Positions 20,302-29,414 of a stretch of DNA of 64,000 bases are shown piece after piece (the first letter of the stretch is position 1; every line of letters begins with the position of its first letter). The stretch is from Marivita geojedonensis (lineage in GTDB: Bacteria; Pseudomonadota; Alphaproteobacteria; Rhodobacterales; Rhodobacteraceae): contig NZ_JFKC01000009.1 of assembly GCF_002115805.1 (NCBI RefSeq), positions 54,024-118,023 on the forward strand, read 5' to 3'. The notes under the pieces are model-generated. The model had not been told where the DNA came from. It saw only the letters and a program-made list of their open reading frames with translations, and searched no databases. The translations under genes and the position numbers were made by a program.

Positions 20302-21885
20302 ATGTGGGACGCATTGAAAACTGCAGCAGAGGCGGGCCGTGACCGGTCCATTCTTGACCTTTTCGACGCCGACGCGGATCGCGCGGAAGCGTTCAGCGTA
20401 ACGGCTCTGGATCTGCTGTTCGACTATTCGAAAACCCAGATCGACACGGCAACGCGGGACGTGCTGATTGCTCTGGCGCGTGCGGCCTATGTCGAAGCGC
20501 GGCGCGATTCGATGTTCTCGGGCACCAAGATCAATGACACCGAGGGACGCGCGGTCCTGCACACGGCGTTGCGCAATCTGGATGGCGACCCGGTGATGGT
20601 CGATGGTCAGGACGTGATACCCGGCGTGCTGGATACGCTGGCCCGGATGGAAACGGTGGCCAACGATGTCCGAGCGTCGGACTTTACCGATGTTGTGAAC
20701 ATTGGCATCGGCGGGTCCGACCTTGGCCCCGCAATGGCCTATCTGGCACTCGCGCCCTATTGCGACGGTCCGCGTTGCCACTTCGTATCGAATGTCGATG
20801 CCGCCGATATCGCGGACACGCTGCGCGGTTGCGATCCGGAAAAGACGCTTTTCATCGTTGCCTCCAAGACCTTCACCACGATCGAGACCATGACCAACGC
20901 GCGCACCGCGCGCGCCTGGTTGCAGGAGCACGGTGTCAGCACCGATGGCCGCTTCATCGCGCTCTCGTCCAACGCAGACGCCGCCAGCGAGTGGGGCATC
21001 CCTTCTGAGCGCGTTCTGGGTTTCGAGGATTGGGTCGGCGGGCGCTATTCCATGTGGGGGCCGATCGGCCTCTCGCTGATGATCGCCATTGGCCCGGACG
21101 CGTTCAAGGCGTTCCTGCGCGGCGGGCAGGCGATGGACCGGCACTTCCGTTCGGCGGCGCTGCACGAGAACATGCCGGTGATGCTGGCGCTTGTGGGCAT
21201 CTGGCACAACCAGGGTCTGGGCCATGCCACCCGCGCGGTGCTGCCCTATGACAACCGTCTGTCACGCCTGCCGGCTTACCTACAGCAGCTGGAAATGGAA
21301 TCGAACGGCAAATCGGTGGCGATGGACGGCACGAGCCTGACCGTTCATTCCGGCCCCGTGGTCTGGGGAGAACCCGGCACCAACGGCCAGCACGCGTTCT
21401 ACCAGCTGATCCATCAGGGCACGCGGGTCATTCCCTGCGAATTCATGGTTGCCGCCGAAGGGCACGAGGCGGATCTCCGCCATCACCACGAGCTGCTCAT
21501 CGCCAACTGCCTCGCGCAGTCCGAAGCGCTGCTGCGCGGGCGCTCGCTGGACGAAGCGCGGGCGATCATGGCGAAGAAAGGCCTGACCGGTGACGAATTG
21601 GAACGGCAGGCGCGGCATCGGGTGTTCCCGGGCAACCGTCCCTCTACAACGTTGATGATGCCGAAACTGACGCCCGAGGTGCTGGGCCAGATCATCGCGC
21701 TCTACGAACACCGCGTGTTTGTCGAAGGGGTGATCCTTGGGATCAACTCATTCGACCAGTGGGGTGTGGAACTGGGCAAGGAACTGGCCACGTCGCTTGG
21801 CCCGCTCGTGTCTGGTGATGCGCCAGCTGACGACAAGGACGGCAGCACACAAGCGCTGCTGGGCTACGTCAAACGCTATTCCTGA
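20302..21885 (+). CDS. pgi: Glucose-6-phosphate isomerase
   Basis: Pgi interconverts glucose 6-phosphate and fructose 6-phosphate, in glycolysis or gluconeogenesis. The 527-residue product contains the substrate-binding block NIGIGGSDLGPAMAYLAL near residue 133, the family signatures FEDWVGGRYSMWGPIGLSL near 240 and the C-terminal NSFDQWGVELGKEL near 485. The ATG at 20302 is chosen because it follows the pgl stop by four bases and begins at the conserved N-terminus; the frame upstream lies inside pgl. It ends near a paired palindrome shared with the convergent thioesterase gene. Confidence 0.97.
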   Translation: MWDALKTAAEAGRDRSILDLFDADADRAEAFSVTALDLLFDYSKTQIDTATRDVLIALARAAYVEARRDSMFSGTKINDTEGRAVLHTALRNLDGDPVMVDGQDVIPGVLDTLARMETVANDVRASDFTDVVNIGIGGSDLGPAMAYLALAPYCDGPRCHFVSNVDAADIADTLRGCDPEKTLFIVASKTFTTIETMTNARTARAWLQEHGVSTDGRFIALSSNADAASEWGIPSERVLGFEDWVGGRYSMWGPIGLSLMIAIGPDAFKAFLRGGQAMDRHFRSAALHENMPVMLALVGIWHNQGLGHATRAVLPYDNRLSRLPAYLQQLEMESNGKSVAMDGTSLTVHSGPVVWGEPGTNGQHAFYQLIHQGTRVIPCEFMVAAEGHEADLRHHHELLIANCLAQSEALLRGRSLDEARAIMAKKGLTGDELERQARHRVFPGNRPSTTLMMPKLTPEVLGQIIALYEHRVFVEGVILGINSFDQWGVELGKELATSLGPLVSGDAPADDKDGSTQALLGYVKRYS

Positions 21886-21891
21886 GGCGGG

Positions 21892-21936
21892 CAAGCGCGT
21901 TCGAACGCGCTTGATCAAGGCGCGTCGACGCGCCTT
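21892..21936. repeat. Paired perfect palindromes between pgi and thioesterase
   Basis: A 22-base palindrome (21892-21913, left arm CAAGCGCGTTC) is followed after three bases by a 20-base palindrome (21917-21936, left arm AAGGCGCGTC). Both fold with a UCGA loop. The second lies inside the last codons of the thioesterase gene, so the element sits exactly at the junction of two convergent genes and could terminate both. Confidence 0.85.
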
Positions 21937-22409
21937 TCCACCCCGTCCACCGCATGGAATCGATCCCGCACAGGCTCCGGGATCGGCATGCGTCCGCTGC
22001 CATCGGGCATCAGCAGAACGATCACGCATGTGAAGGCCGCGCGCACCGTCCCGCCCGACCAGATCTCCTGCCGGAGCGTGAAACTGGTGGTGCGGTAATC
22101 CACTGTCCGCGTCACCACCACATACTCTTCGTCTGCGCGCATCTCCTGAAGCCAGTCGATCTCGCCCCGCCGGATGACGATGCGCGGCTCAGAGTCGGGT
22201 GCCGTATATGTCGTCAGTCCCACATGCTTGAAATAGGTCACACGGGCCCCCTCGAACCAGATCAGGTATGCCACGTTGTTGACGTGGTTGAGCGGATCAA
22301 GCTCGGCAAAACGCACGCGGTCGGCCAAGGCCAGCGGCCATGGCTCCGTCAGACCGAAGGCGCGCTGCTGGTTCGGGGAAAGCGGGGTGAGGAACGGGAC
22401 ATCTGTCAT
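21915..22409 (-). CDS. Hotdog-fold acyl-CoA thioesterase
   Basis: The 164-residue product belongs to the 4-hydroxybenzoyl-CoA thioesterase/YbgC group. The catalytic region reads RVRFAELDPLNHVNNVAYLIWFE (about residues 31-53), with the D-x-x-N/H-x-N arrangement of the helix start. The acyl substrate cannot be determined. Its last codons contain a 20-base palindrome, giving the C-terminus RRVDAP, which is probably dictated by the repeat and not by function. A cupin gene lies directly upstream on the same strand. Confidence 0.88.
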   Translation of the reverse strand: MTDVPFLTPLSPNQQRAFGLTEPWPLALADRVRFAELDPLNHVNNVAYLIWFEGARVTYFKHVGLTTYTAPDSEPRIVIRRGEIDWLQEMRADEEYVVVTRTVDYRTTSFTLRQEIWSGGTVRAAFTCVIVLLMPDGSGRMPIPEPVRDRFHAVDGVERRVDAP

Positions 22410-22421
22410 GGATGCGCTCTC

Positions 22422-22871
22422 TCAACCGGCGCGGGGAATGTCAAACCCGGAAGGCGCGAGGGTGAAACCTTCGAATTGAAACGCGGGGCTGACCGTACAG
22501 CCCACCAGTGTCCAGTCGCCGGTGCTGCGCGCGGCCTGCCAATGGTGTGGCGGTACGATCACTTGCGGGGCCTGCCCGGAAAACAGGTCCGGTCCCAGAA
22601 CATGCTCCAGCGCCGGTCCGGTATCGGTTTCTGACAGGGACAGGATCAGCGGCGCGCCGGCATAGTGGTGCCAGATCTCTGTTGCATCCACCTTGTGCCA
22701 ATGGCTGCGCTCGCCTGCGCTGAGTAGAAAATAGATACCGGTGCCCGAGGGCCGCCCGGCTTCGTCTGCGATCCAGGTCTGGCGGTAATGCCCACCTTCC
22801 GGATGCGGGGCCAGATCGAGCCGGTCGATAATCTCTGCAGCAGATTTCTGTTCAATATCAATCTGTTTCAA
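22422..22871 (-). CDS. DUF985 cupin-fold protein with a TTG start
   Basis: The 149-residue product is a single-domain RmlC-like cupin of the DUF985/YML079 type. The first block is LDLAPHPEGGHYRQTW near residue 20, then GTGIYFLLSAGERSHWHKVDATEIWHHY (written here in part: SHWHKVDATEIWHHY near 60) and PPHHWQAARSTGDWTLVGC near 107. The biochemical role of the family is not established. No ATG fits the N-terminus. A TTG at 22871 lies seven bases after GGGGAG and yields LKQIDIEQKSAAEI, the expected family start, so I chose it. The thioesterase gene follows after 12 bases and may be in the same operon. Confidence 0.78.
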   Translation of the reverse strand: MKQIDIEQKSAAEIIDRLDLAPHPEGGHYRQTWIADEAGRPSGTGIYFLLSAGERSHWHKVDATEIWHHYAGAPLILSLSETDTGPALEHVLGPDLFSGQAPQVIVPPHHWQAARSTGDWTLVGCTVSPAFQFEGFTLAPSGFDIPRAG

Positions 22872-22958
22872 GGGCGCGCTCCCCACCGTCCGGTGCCTTG
22901 TGATTTGGTTAACCACAGCTTCGCAGTCTTTGCGGCAAGGAGCAATCGGGGGCGTGGG

Positions 22959-23582
22959 ATGGACCAGGGAAACCGCAATGTGCGGTCTGTTGCAAAGGAG
23001 ATCGTGGCCCGTGAAGGTGGCTATGTGAACGATCCCGACGATCCGGGCGGTGCCACGAAACATGGCGTGACGATCCACACGATGCGCCGTCTGGGCCTTG
23101 ACCTGACGGGCGATGGGCAAGTGACGGCGGCCGATGTGCGGCGCTTGACCGAAGAGCAGGCCGTTGCGATCTTCATCGACCACTACTTTGAGAAGCCCCG
23201 CATCGCGGACCTGCCGCAGCCCCTGCACGCAACGGTGTTCGATATGTATGTGAACGCCGGGGCCAATGCGGTGAAGATCCTGCAACGCCTCTTGCGCAAG
23301 ATGGACTTCTCCGTGGCTGTCGACGGCGTGATCGGCCCCAGGACCATCGCGGCAACCGCGCGCGCCCAAGCCAGTGCGCCGGACCACATCGTCGATGCCT
23401 ACGGGATCGAACGGCGCACCTACTATTTCGAACTGGCCGACCGCCGCCCCGTCAGCCGCAAATACGCGCGCAGTCGGGCAGGCGGGAAGGGGGGATGGAT
23501 CACGCGGGCCGAGAGCTTCATCGCGCCCCGGTATCATCTGAGTGACGCAGCATTCCGCAGAAGGGTGGCAGCATGGGATTGA
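22959..23582 (+). CDS. Holin-associated N-acetylmuramidase (GH108), GTA-endolysin type
   Basis: The 207-residue product is a glycoside hydrolase family 108 muramidase with the catalytic Glu in VAREGGYVNDPDDPGGATKHG (about residues 16-36) and a C-terminal peptidoglycan-binding-like part (KMDFSVAVDGVIGPRTIAAT near 110-129). It has no signal peptide, so it needs the downstream holin to reach the wall. The holin gene overlaps by ten bases. From memory, the Rhodobacter capsulatus gene transfer agent is released by exactly such a detached endolysin/holin pair. A GGTTAACC at 22907-22914 could be part of a CtrA site but only one half matches well. Confidence 0.88.
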   Translation: MDQGNRNVRSVAKEIVAREGGYVNDPDDPGGATKHGVTIHTMRRLGLDLTGDGQVTAADVRRLTEEQAVAIFIDHYFEKPRIADLPQPLHATVFDMYVNAGANAVKILQRLLRKMDFSVAVDGVIGPRTIAATARAQASAPDHIVDAYGIERRTYYFELADRRPVSRKYARSRAGGKGGWITRAESFIAPRYHLSDAAFRRRVAAWD

Positions 23583-24097
23583 TCGAACAGGTGTTTTCTC
23601 TGGTCTTTGGCTCGGGCCGCAACGTGGTGCGGGATACGGTCGAGGTCTTCCGTCCCAATGCCGAGGCACAGGCGCAGCGTGACCACGCGCGGCACGATGC
23701 GTCGCTGACCCAGTTCGCCGCCGAATTCTATGCACCCCAGCGCAGTTGGTTCGACCGGTTTATGGATGCGCTGAACCGGGTGCCGCGTCCGGCCTTGGCT
23801 TTGGGCACGCTGGGGCTTTTCATTGCGGCGATGTTGGATCCGGACTGGTTTTCCGCCCGAATGCTCGGGCTGGCCTTGGTGCCAGAGCCGCTCTGGTGGC
23901 TATTGGGCGCGATCGTGAGCTTCTATTTCGGTGCCCGGCATCAGACCAAGGGGCAGGAGTTCCAGCGCGAACTCGTGGAGCACCTGGCGCGATCAACGCC
24001 ACGCCGCGCACCGACACCCGAACCGGTTCAGCCGACAGAAGAGCCAGAGCCCGACGGCAACGCCGCGCTGGAAGACTGGTTGCGGCAACTCCGCTAG
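23573..24097 (+). CDS. Three-helix holin family protein
   Basis: The 174-residue product has membrane segments around residues 73-90 (ALALGTLGLFIAAML) and 105-121 (LWWLLGAIVSFYFGAR), an amphipathic N-terminus and a proline/glutamate-rich charged tail. This is the layout of 3TM-type holins. Its role would be to open the inner membrane so the muramidase encoded just upstream can act. Start and preceding stop overlap by ten bases, indicating translational coupling. A paired palindrome follows the stop. No other phage or GTA structural gene is nearby. Confidence 0.82.
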   Translation: MGLIEQVFSLVFGSGRNVVRDTVEVFRPNAEAQAQRDHARHDASLTQFAAEFYAPQRSWFDRFMDALNRVPRPALALGTLGLFIAAMLDPDWFSARMLGLALVPEPLWWLLGAIVSFYFGARHQTKGQEFQRELVEHLARSTPRRAPTPEPVQPTEEPEPDGNAALEDWLRQLR

Positions 24098-24102
24098 GGC
24101 GC

Positions 24103-24144
24103 GGACGCGCCGACGCGTCCGGGATTTCCGTCGACGGAAAACCC
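24103..24144. repeat. Paired palindromic hairpins after the holin gene
   Basis: GGACGCG-CCGA-CGCGTCC (24103-24120) is followed by the 16-base perfect palindrome TTTCCGTCGACGGAAA (24125-24140), flanked by GGG and CCC that extend the stem across one A-A mismatch. It begins six bases after the holin stop and matches the other gene-end pairs. Confidence 0.8.
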
Positions 24145-24215
24145 GCGACAATGTGAACCTCCGGAAGGTCCGAAACGGATTGGCCCCGCCATGCGCGGGG
24201 CCTATACTGTGACTT

Positions 24216-26183
24216 ATGGTTACAGAACTCGGTCACTTCGCCCTCATCCTCGCGTTTCTTGTCGCGATCGTGCAATCCGTTGTGCCTCTCGTCGGGGCGC
24301 AGAAACGCTGGCCCGGCTGGATGGCGGTGGCTGAACCCGCCGCCACGGTGCAGTTCCTGCTGACGGGGTTTGCTTTTGCTGCGCTGACCTATGCCTTTGT
24401 AACCTCTGATTTTTCTCTCCGTCTGGTCTGGCTCAACAGCCATTCGGCCAAGCCGATGCTCTACAAGATCAGTGGCGTCTGGGGGAACCACGAAGGCTCG
24501 ATGCTCCTCTGGGTGTTGATCCTGACCCTCTTCGGCGCGATGGCCGCCTGGTTCGGCAAAGGGTTGCCACCGACGCTGCGCGCGCGCGTGCTTGCCGTGC
24601 AATCCGCGGTGGCCGTTGCGTTTTTCGCCTTCATCCTCTTCACGTCCAACCCGTTCCTGCGCCTCGCAGTACCGCCCTTTGACGGGCAGGACCTGAACCC
24701 GCTGCTTCAGGACCCGGGTTTGGCCTTCCATCCGCCCTTCCTGTATCTGGGCTATGTGGGCCTCAGCATCTGTTTCAGCTTTGCCGTGGCCGCCCTGATC
24801 GAAGGCCGTGTGGACGCGGCCTGGGGGCGTTGGGTGCGCCCGTGGACGCTGGCCGCGTGGGTCTTTCTGACCATCGGCATCGCTCTGGGGTCGTGGTGGG
24901 CCTATTACGAACTGGGCTGGGGCGGCTTCTGGTTCTGGGACCCGGTCGAGAACGCATCCTTCATGCCTTGGCTGCTGGCCGCCGCGCTGCTGCACTCGGC
25001 CATTGTCGTCGAAAAGCGCGAGGCACTGAAAAGCTGGACCATCCTGCTGGCGATCCTCGCCTTCGGCTTCTCGCTGATCGGCACGTTCATCGTCCGGTCG
25101 GGGCTTCTGACCTCGGTTCACGCCTTCGCCAATGACCCGGAACGGGGCGTGTTCATCCTCATGATCATGGTGTTCTTCACCGGCGGGGCGCTGACACTCT
25201 ATGCGTTCCGTGCGTCGGCAATGGAGGCAAAGGGCGTCTTCAGCGTGGCCAGCCGTGAAAGCGCGCTTGTGGCGAACAACGTACTGCTGGCCGTCAGCTG
25301 TTTTGTCGTCTTCGTCGGAACGCTCTGGCCTGTTGTCGCCGAGATGTTCTTCGACACGAAGCTCAGCGTCGGTCCACCGTTCTTCAACATGGCCTTTACG
25401 CCCTTCATGGTGGTGCTTGGCCTGTTGCTGCCGCTCGGGTCCATGCTCAGCTGGAAACGGGCCAAGCTGGACCGGACTCTGAGGCAGCTCGTCCCGGCTT
25501 TCATCCTCAGCGTTCTCGTGATGGGCCTGTTCTGGACCATGCAGACCGGCAACAGCCTTCTGGGCCCGGTGGGCATGTTCCTCGGCGCATGGATCGTATC
25601 CGGAGCGCTGATCGATCTCATGAACCGCACCGGTCAGTCCCGTGACCTGTCTCGCCTGTTGCGCCTGCCACGGGCGGACTGGGGCAAGGCGACCGCGCAT
25701 ATCGGTCTGGGGGTCACGATGGTGGGCATTGCCGGGTTGATGGCCTGGCAGGAAGAAGACATCCGCGTTGCGCAGATCGGAGAGCCTTTCCAGGTGGGCG
25801 TGTTCGAACTGGAACTGACTGCGGTCAACCAGGTGCGCGGTCCGAACTATTTCTCGACGATGGGCGATGTGACCGTGCGCCGGGACGGCAACGAGATTGC
25901 GGTCCTTAACCCGGAAAAGCGCAACTACCCCGTCGCGCAGATGCCGACGACCGAAGCCGCAATCGATTATCGCTTCCTGCGTGACATTTACGTGGTGATC
26001 GGAGATGAGCAGGCCGACGGCGGCTGGGTCATGCGGACCTATATCAAGCCGCTGGCGAACTGGATCTGGGCCGGTTCGATCCTGATGGCGCTTGGGGGCG
26101 TGCTGTCCCTGACCGACCGCCGCTACCGTGTGGCCGCCGGTGCGCGGCGCCAGGCGGCTCCGCAGGGGGTTCCGGCGGAATGA
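24216..26183 (+). CDS. ccmF: Cytochrome c haem lyase subunit CcmF
   Basis: CcmF forms the haem ligase with CcmH, joining haem to apocytochrome c on the periplasmic side of the inner membrane. The 655-residue protein has some 14-15 membrane helices. The tryptophan-rich haem-handling domain is at LGWGGFWFWDPVENASFMPW (about residues 232-251). Conserved histidines occur near 94 (GNHEGSMLLW) and 178 (FHPPFLYLGYV). The large periplasmic loop near the C-terminus is intact and length is normal. ccmH overlaps by four bases. Confidence 0.97.
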   Translation: MVTELGHFALILAFLVAIVQSVVPLVGAQKRWPGWMAVAEPAATVQFLLTGFAFAALTYAFVTSDFSLRLVWLNSHSAKPMLYKISGVWGNHEGSMLLWVLILTLFGAMAAWFGKGLPPTLRARVLAVQSAVAVAFFAFILFTSNPFLRLAVPPFDGQDLNPLLQDPGLAFHPPFLYLGYVGLSICFSFAVAALIEGRVDAAWGRWVRPWTLAAWVFLTIGIALGSWWAYYELGWGGFWFWDPVENASFMPWLLAAALLHSAIVVEKREALKSWTILLAILAFGFSLIGTFIVRSGLLTSVHAFANDPERGVFILMIMVFFTGGALTLYAFRASAMEAKGVFSVASRESALVANNVLLAVSCFVVFVGTLWPVVAEMFFDTKLSVGPPFFNMAFTPFMVVLGLLLPLGSMLSWKRAKLDRTLRQLVPAFILSVLVMGLFWTMQTGNSLLGPVGMFLGAWIVSGALIDLMNRTGQSRDLSRLLRLPRADWGKATAHIGLGVTMVGIAGLMAWQEEDIRVAQIGEPFQVGVFELELTAVNQVRGPNYFSTMGDVTVRRDGNEIAVLNPEKRNYPVAQMPTTEAAIDYRFLRDIYVVIGDEQADGGWVMRTYIKPLANWIWAGSILMALGGVLSLTDRRYRVAAGARRQAAPQGVPAE

Positions 26184-26671
26184 ACACTGTTCTGAGGAAA
26201 TTGCAGTCCCTTGCCGTGATCCTGTGCCTTGCGCTGGCCGCACCTCTGTCCATGCCGGCCTTTGCGGTTCAACCGGACGAAATGCTGGACGATCCCGTGC
26301 TCGAAAACCGGGCCCGAGAGCTGTCCAAGGGACTGCGCTGCGTCGTGTGTCAGAACGAAAGCATTGACGAATCCAACGCGGATCTCGCGCGGGAACTGCG
26401 CCTTGTGGTGCGCGAACGTTTGGTGGCGGGCGACAGTGACAGCGAGGTTCTGGACTATCTGGTCGAACGCTACGGTGAATTCGTCCTGCTGAAACCCCGC
26501 ACCGACGGTTGGAACCTTGTCCTGTGGCTGTCCGGCCCGGCGCTGTTCCTGCTCGCACTCGGGATCGGTCTGGTCTACGTGCGCGGCCGTGCAACAGCCG
26601 CCGCCCCGACCGAGGCGGGGCTGTCTGCTGATGAAGAGGCCCGTCTCAAGGAAATCCTGAAAGACTCCTGA
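26180..26671 (+). CDS. ccmH: Cytochrome c maturation protein CcmH
   Basis: The 163-residue CcmH is a periplasmic thioredox protein anchored by a C-terminal helix; it reduces the haem-binding cysteines of apocytochrome c. A signal peptide (cleavage after MPAFA, about residue 28) is followed by the redox motif LRCVVCQNESIDESNADLA (Cys near 53 and 56). A transmembrane helix lies at about 118-137. The ATGA overlap with ccmF shows translational coupling. The CcmI TPR domain found fused in some bacteria is absent. Confidence 0.96.
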   Translation: MNTVLRKLQSLAVILCLALAAPLSMPAFAVQPDEMLDDPVLENRARELSKGLRCVVCQNESIDESNADLARELRLVVRERLVAGDSDSEVLDYLVERYGEFVLLKPRTDGWNLVLWLSGPALFLLALGIGLVYVRGRATAAAPTEAGLSADEEARLKEILKDS

Positions 26672-26757
26672 GCTCAGGATGTGACGCCGCGTTGGGCTTT
26701 GCCAAACCGGGCGCTTGTGTGTTTCATGCGACCAACATCAGCAGGAGTGCCCGGCGC

Positions 26758-27534
26758 ATGAAATATGACACGATCACCTTTGACATCACCGACGATATCG
26801 CCACGGTCACGTTGAACCGGCCCGAGGTGATGAACGCACTCAACACGCAGATGCGCGCCGAGATCACAGATGCCGTACTCGAAGGCGGCAAGTCCGCGCG
26901 GGTCGTCGTGCTGACGGGCGCGGGGAAATCCTTCTGCTCAGGACAGGATCTGGGCGACCGCGCGACGGCAGCCAATCTCGACCTCGAACGCACGCTGCGC
27001 GACGAATACGTGCCGATGCTGCGTGCGATCTATGACTGCCCGGTGCCCACGATCAGTGCGGTCAACGGCGCGGCGGCCGGGGCAGGGGCCAATCTCGCGC
27101 TGGCAGCGGATGTGGTCATCGCCACCGAATCCGCCTTCTTCCTGCAAGCCTTCACCCGGATCGGTCTGATCCCCGACGCGGGCGGCACCTACTACCTGCC
27201 GCGCCAGATGGGGCTGGCCAAGGCGATGGGGGCGGCGCTGTTCGCGGACAAGATCACCGCACGTCAGGCGGACGATTGGGGTATGATCTACGAAGCGGTG
27301 GCCGATGCCAGCTTTGCAGATCACTGGAATTCCCGTGCGCTTCACCTCGCCAAAGGGCCGACAGCAGCCTACCAGCGTGTGAAGCAATCCATCAGATCGG
27401 CGTTTGACAACGATCTCGAAACGCAGCTTGCGCTCGAGGCGCGGTTGCAGGGCGAATGTGGAAAGACCCGCGACTTCAAGGAAGGCGTTATGGCGTTCCT
27501 CGAAAAGCGCCCCGCGCAGTACGAAGGCCGCTGA
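26758..27534 (+). CDS. Enoyl-CoA hydratase/isomerase family, PaaG-like
   Basis: The 258-residue crotonase-fold protein has the oxyanion-hole blocks GAGKSFCSGQDLGDRA near residue 60 and GAAAGAGANLALAADVVIAT near 102. The catalytic loop reads GLIPDAGGTYYLPRQMG near 136; an Asp here without the hydratase Glu pair matches PaaG (ring-epoxide isomerase of phenylacetyl-CoA breakdown). Since it is alone, without other paa genes, general enoyl-CoA isomerase activity remains possible. The ATG at 26758 has CAGGAG upstream and matches the family start. It may share substrates with the aryl pyruvate oxidoreductase at 1527, which is inference. Confidence 0.85.
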   Translation: MKYDTITFDITDDIATVTLNRPEVMNALNTQMRAEITDAVLEGGKSARVVVLTGAGKSFCSGQDLGDRATAANLDLERTLRDEYVPMLRAIYDCPVPTISAVNGAAAGAGANLALAADVVIATESAFFLQAFTRIGLIPDAGGTYYLPRQMGLAKAMGAALFADKITARQADDWGMIYEAVADASFADHWNSRALHLAKGPTAAYQRVKQSIRSAFDNDLETQLALEARLQGECGKTRDFKEGVMAFLEKRPAQYEGR

Positions 27535-27570
27535 CGCAATCCGCAGGCGGGTCGGGCAGGCGTACCCGGC

Positions 27571-28080
27571 CTATGCCGCCCGAAACTCCGGCTTCAGCGT
27601 GAAATACACGCTGTCTGACCACACCCCATCGACGCAGAACGTGTTCTGGGCTTCGCCGGTCTTTACGAATCCGGCGGCAATCAGCGTCGCCACCGACGCG
27701 GCATTCATGGGATCGGCATCCGCCGTCAGTTGCGGATATCGCAGGTCTTCGAAGAAATATGGGATCAGGGTTGACAGCGCCTCGGACATCAACCCCTGTT
27801 GCCAATGGTCCGACCGCAGCAGGAACCCCACCTCGTCGCCCATATGCACGCCTGCACAGCCAATGGCATGGCCTGCGCGTTCGATCACGAAATAGGTCAC
27901 GACCGGCTCAGATGACGCGATCATGCGTTCCAGATGGCGGCGGGTGAGGGCAATGTCCTCATGCGGCGGTGTGGACCAATAGCGCATGACCAGCGGATCG
28001 CTGTAGACCGCATGCAGATCCTCCAGATCTGCGATCCGGGCCTTTCTCAGCACCAGCCTTTTCGTGCGCAGTTGCGTCAT
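27571..28080 (-). CDS. GNAT acetyltransferase, RimJ/RimL type
   Basis: The 169-residue product starts TKRLVLRKARIADLEDLHAV, the usual opening of RimJ/RimL-like acetyltransferases, and carries the acetyl-CoA block LRSDHWQQGLMSEALSTLIPY near residue 88 and NAASVATLIAAGFVKTGEAQ near 125. Its target is unknown. The ATG at 28080 is chosen because the upstream frame would read through the gltA terminator. gltA lies upstream on the same strand, separated by a strong hairpin. Confidence 0.85.
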   Translation of the reverse strand: MTQLRTKRLVLRKARIADLEDLHAVYSDPLVMRYWSTPPHEDIALTRRHLERMIASSEPVVTYFVIERAGHAIGCAGVHMGDEVGFLLRSDHWQQGLMSEALSTLIPYFFEDLRYPQLTADADPMNAASVATLIAAGFVKTGEAQNTFCVDGVWSDSVYFTLKPEFRAA

Positions 28081-28086
28081 ATGAAG

Positions 28087-28108
28087 AAGGCCGCCCGAAG
28101 GCGGCCTT
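28087..28108 (-). terminator. Terminator of gltA
   Basis: AAGGCCGCC (28087-28095), loop CGAA, and GGCGGCCTT (28100-28108) form a perfect nine-pair stem ten bases past the gltA stop codon. On the minus strand it is followed by a pyrimidine-rich CTTCAT. Confidence 0.8.
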
Positions 28109-28118
28109 TCCTGTTCTC

Positions 28119-29414
28119 TCAGCGGTTCTCGATGTCGACATAGTCGCGCATCGTCTCGCCCTGATACAATTGGCGCGGACGGCCGATTTTCATCTGCGGA
28201 TCGGCAAGCTGCTCTTTCCACTGGGAAATCCAGCCAACGGTCCGGCTCAGTGCGAAGATCGGCGTGAACATGGATGTCGGGAAGCCCATCGCCTCGAGGA
28301 TGATGCCCGAATAGAAATCCACGTTCGGGAACAGCTTTTTCTCGGCGAAATACGGGTCTGCCAGTGCGGCCTGTTCCAGCTCCTTCGCGGTGGCGAGGAT
28401 CGGGTTGTTCTCGACGCCCAGCAGGTCCAGCACTTCGTCGGCCGACTGCTTCATCACCGTCGCGCGCGGGTCGAAGTTCTTGTAGACGCGGTGGCCGAAG
28501 CCCATCAGGCGGAACGGATCGTTCTTGTCCTTGGCGCGGGCGATGTATTCCGGGATACGGTCGGGCGTGCCGATTTCCTTGAGCATCTCGAGGCAGGCCT
28601 GGTTCGCACCACCATGCGCCGGACCCCAGAGGCAGGCGATACCGGCAGCGATACAGGCGAACGGATTTGCGCCCGAAGACGACGCCAGACGCACGGTCGA
28701 GGTCGAGGCGTTCTGCTCGTGATCGGCGTGCAGGGTAAAGATGCGGTCCATCGCACGGGCAAGGATCGGGTCCACGACATATTCCTCGGCCGGAACGGCA
28801 AAGCACATGTGCAGGAAGTTAGCCGCATAATCCAGATCGTTGCGCGGGTACACGAAGGGCTGACCGATCGAGTACTTGTAGGCCATCGCGGCGATCGTCG
28901 GCATCTTGGCGATCAGGCGGTGCGAGGCGATCTCGCGCTGGCGCGGGTCAGAGATGTCGGTCGAGTCGTGATAGAAGGCCGACATGGCACCAACCACACC
29001 CACCATCGTGGCCATCGGGTGCGCGTCACGACGGAACCCACGGAAGAAGTTGTGCATCTGCTCGTGGATCATTGTGTGGCGGGTGATCGTGCTCTCGAAA
29101 TGCTCAAGCTCCGCTGCCGACGGCAGTTCACCGTAAAGCAGCAGGTAGCACACTTCGAGATAGTGCGACTTGGCCGCCAGCTGATCAATCGGATAGCCCC
29201 GGTGCAGCAGCTCGCCCTTGTCGCCGTCGATATAGGTGATGGTGCTGTCGCACGCCGCGGTAGAGGTGAAACCCGGGTCGTAAGTGAAGACGCCCGCCTG
29301 GCCATAGAGCTTGCGAATGTCGATCACATCCGGCCCGACAGAGGGCGAATAGATCGGCAGGTCATAAGTGTCATTGCCAATGGTCAAACGTGCGGATTTG
29401 GAGGTGTCAGACAT
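28119..29414 (-). CDS. gltA: Citrate synthase (type II)
   Basis: GltA condenses oxaloacetate and acetyl-CoA to citrate, the entry step of the TCA cycle. The 431-residue length is that of the hexameric, NADH-sensitive type. Visible are the N-terminal beta domain, the catalytic His in [11 protein letters not shown] (near residue 235), [15 protein letters not shown] with the second His near 270, [19 protein letters not shown] near 305, and the C-terminal Asp in [14 protein letters not shown] near 368. AAGGGA precedes the ATG by seven bases. gltX lies upstream on the same strand. Confidence 0.97.
   Translation of the reverse strand: MSDTSKSARLTIGNDTYDLPIYSPSVGPDVIDIRKLYGQAGVFTYDPGFTSTAACDSTITYIDGDKGELLHRGYPIDQLAAKSHYLEVCYLLLYGELPSAAELEHFESTITRHTMIHEQMHNFFRGFRRDAHPMATMVGVVGAMSAFYHDSTDISDPRQREIASHRLIAKMPTIAAMAYKYSIGQPFVYPRNDLDYAANFLHMCFAVPAEEYVVDPILARAMDRIFTLHADHEQNASTSTVRLASSSGANPFACIAAGIACLWGPAHGGANQACLEMLKEIGTPDRIPEYIARAKDKNDPFRLMGFGHRVYKNFDPRATVMKQSADEVLDLLGVENNPILATAKELEQAALADPYFAEKKLFPNVDFYSGIILEAMGFPTSMFTPIFALSRTVGWISQWKEQLADPQMKIGRPRQLYQGETMRDYVDIENR

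Noticed and set aside
18246..20351. 701-codon minus-strand frame across zwf-pgl
   Set aside because: Antisense shadow of two well-supported genes.
22898..22914. CtrA site before the muramidase gene
   Set aside because: Only the TTAA half matches; the other half is TTGT. Kept as a remark, not a feature.
23820..26594. 924-codon minus-strand frame across ccmF-ccmH
   Set aside because: Composition is highly charged and repetitive, with no motif; the opposite frames are intact ccmF and ccmH.
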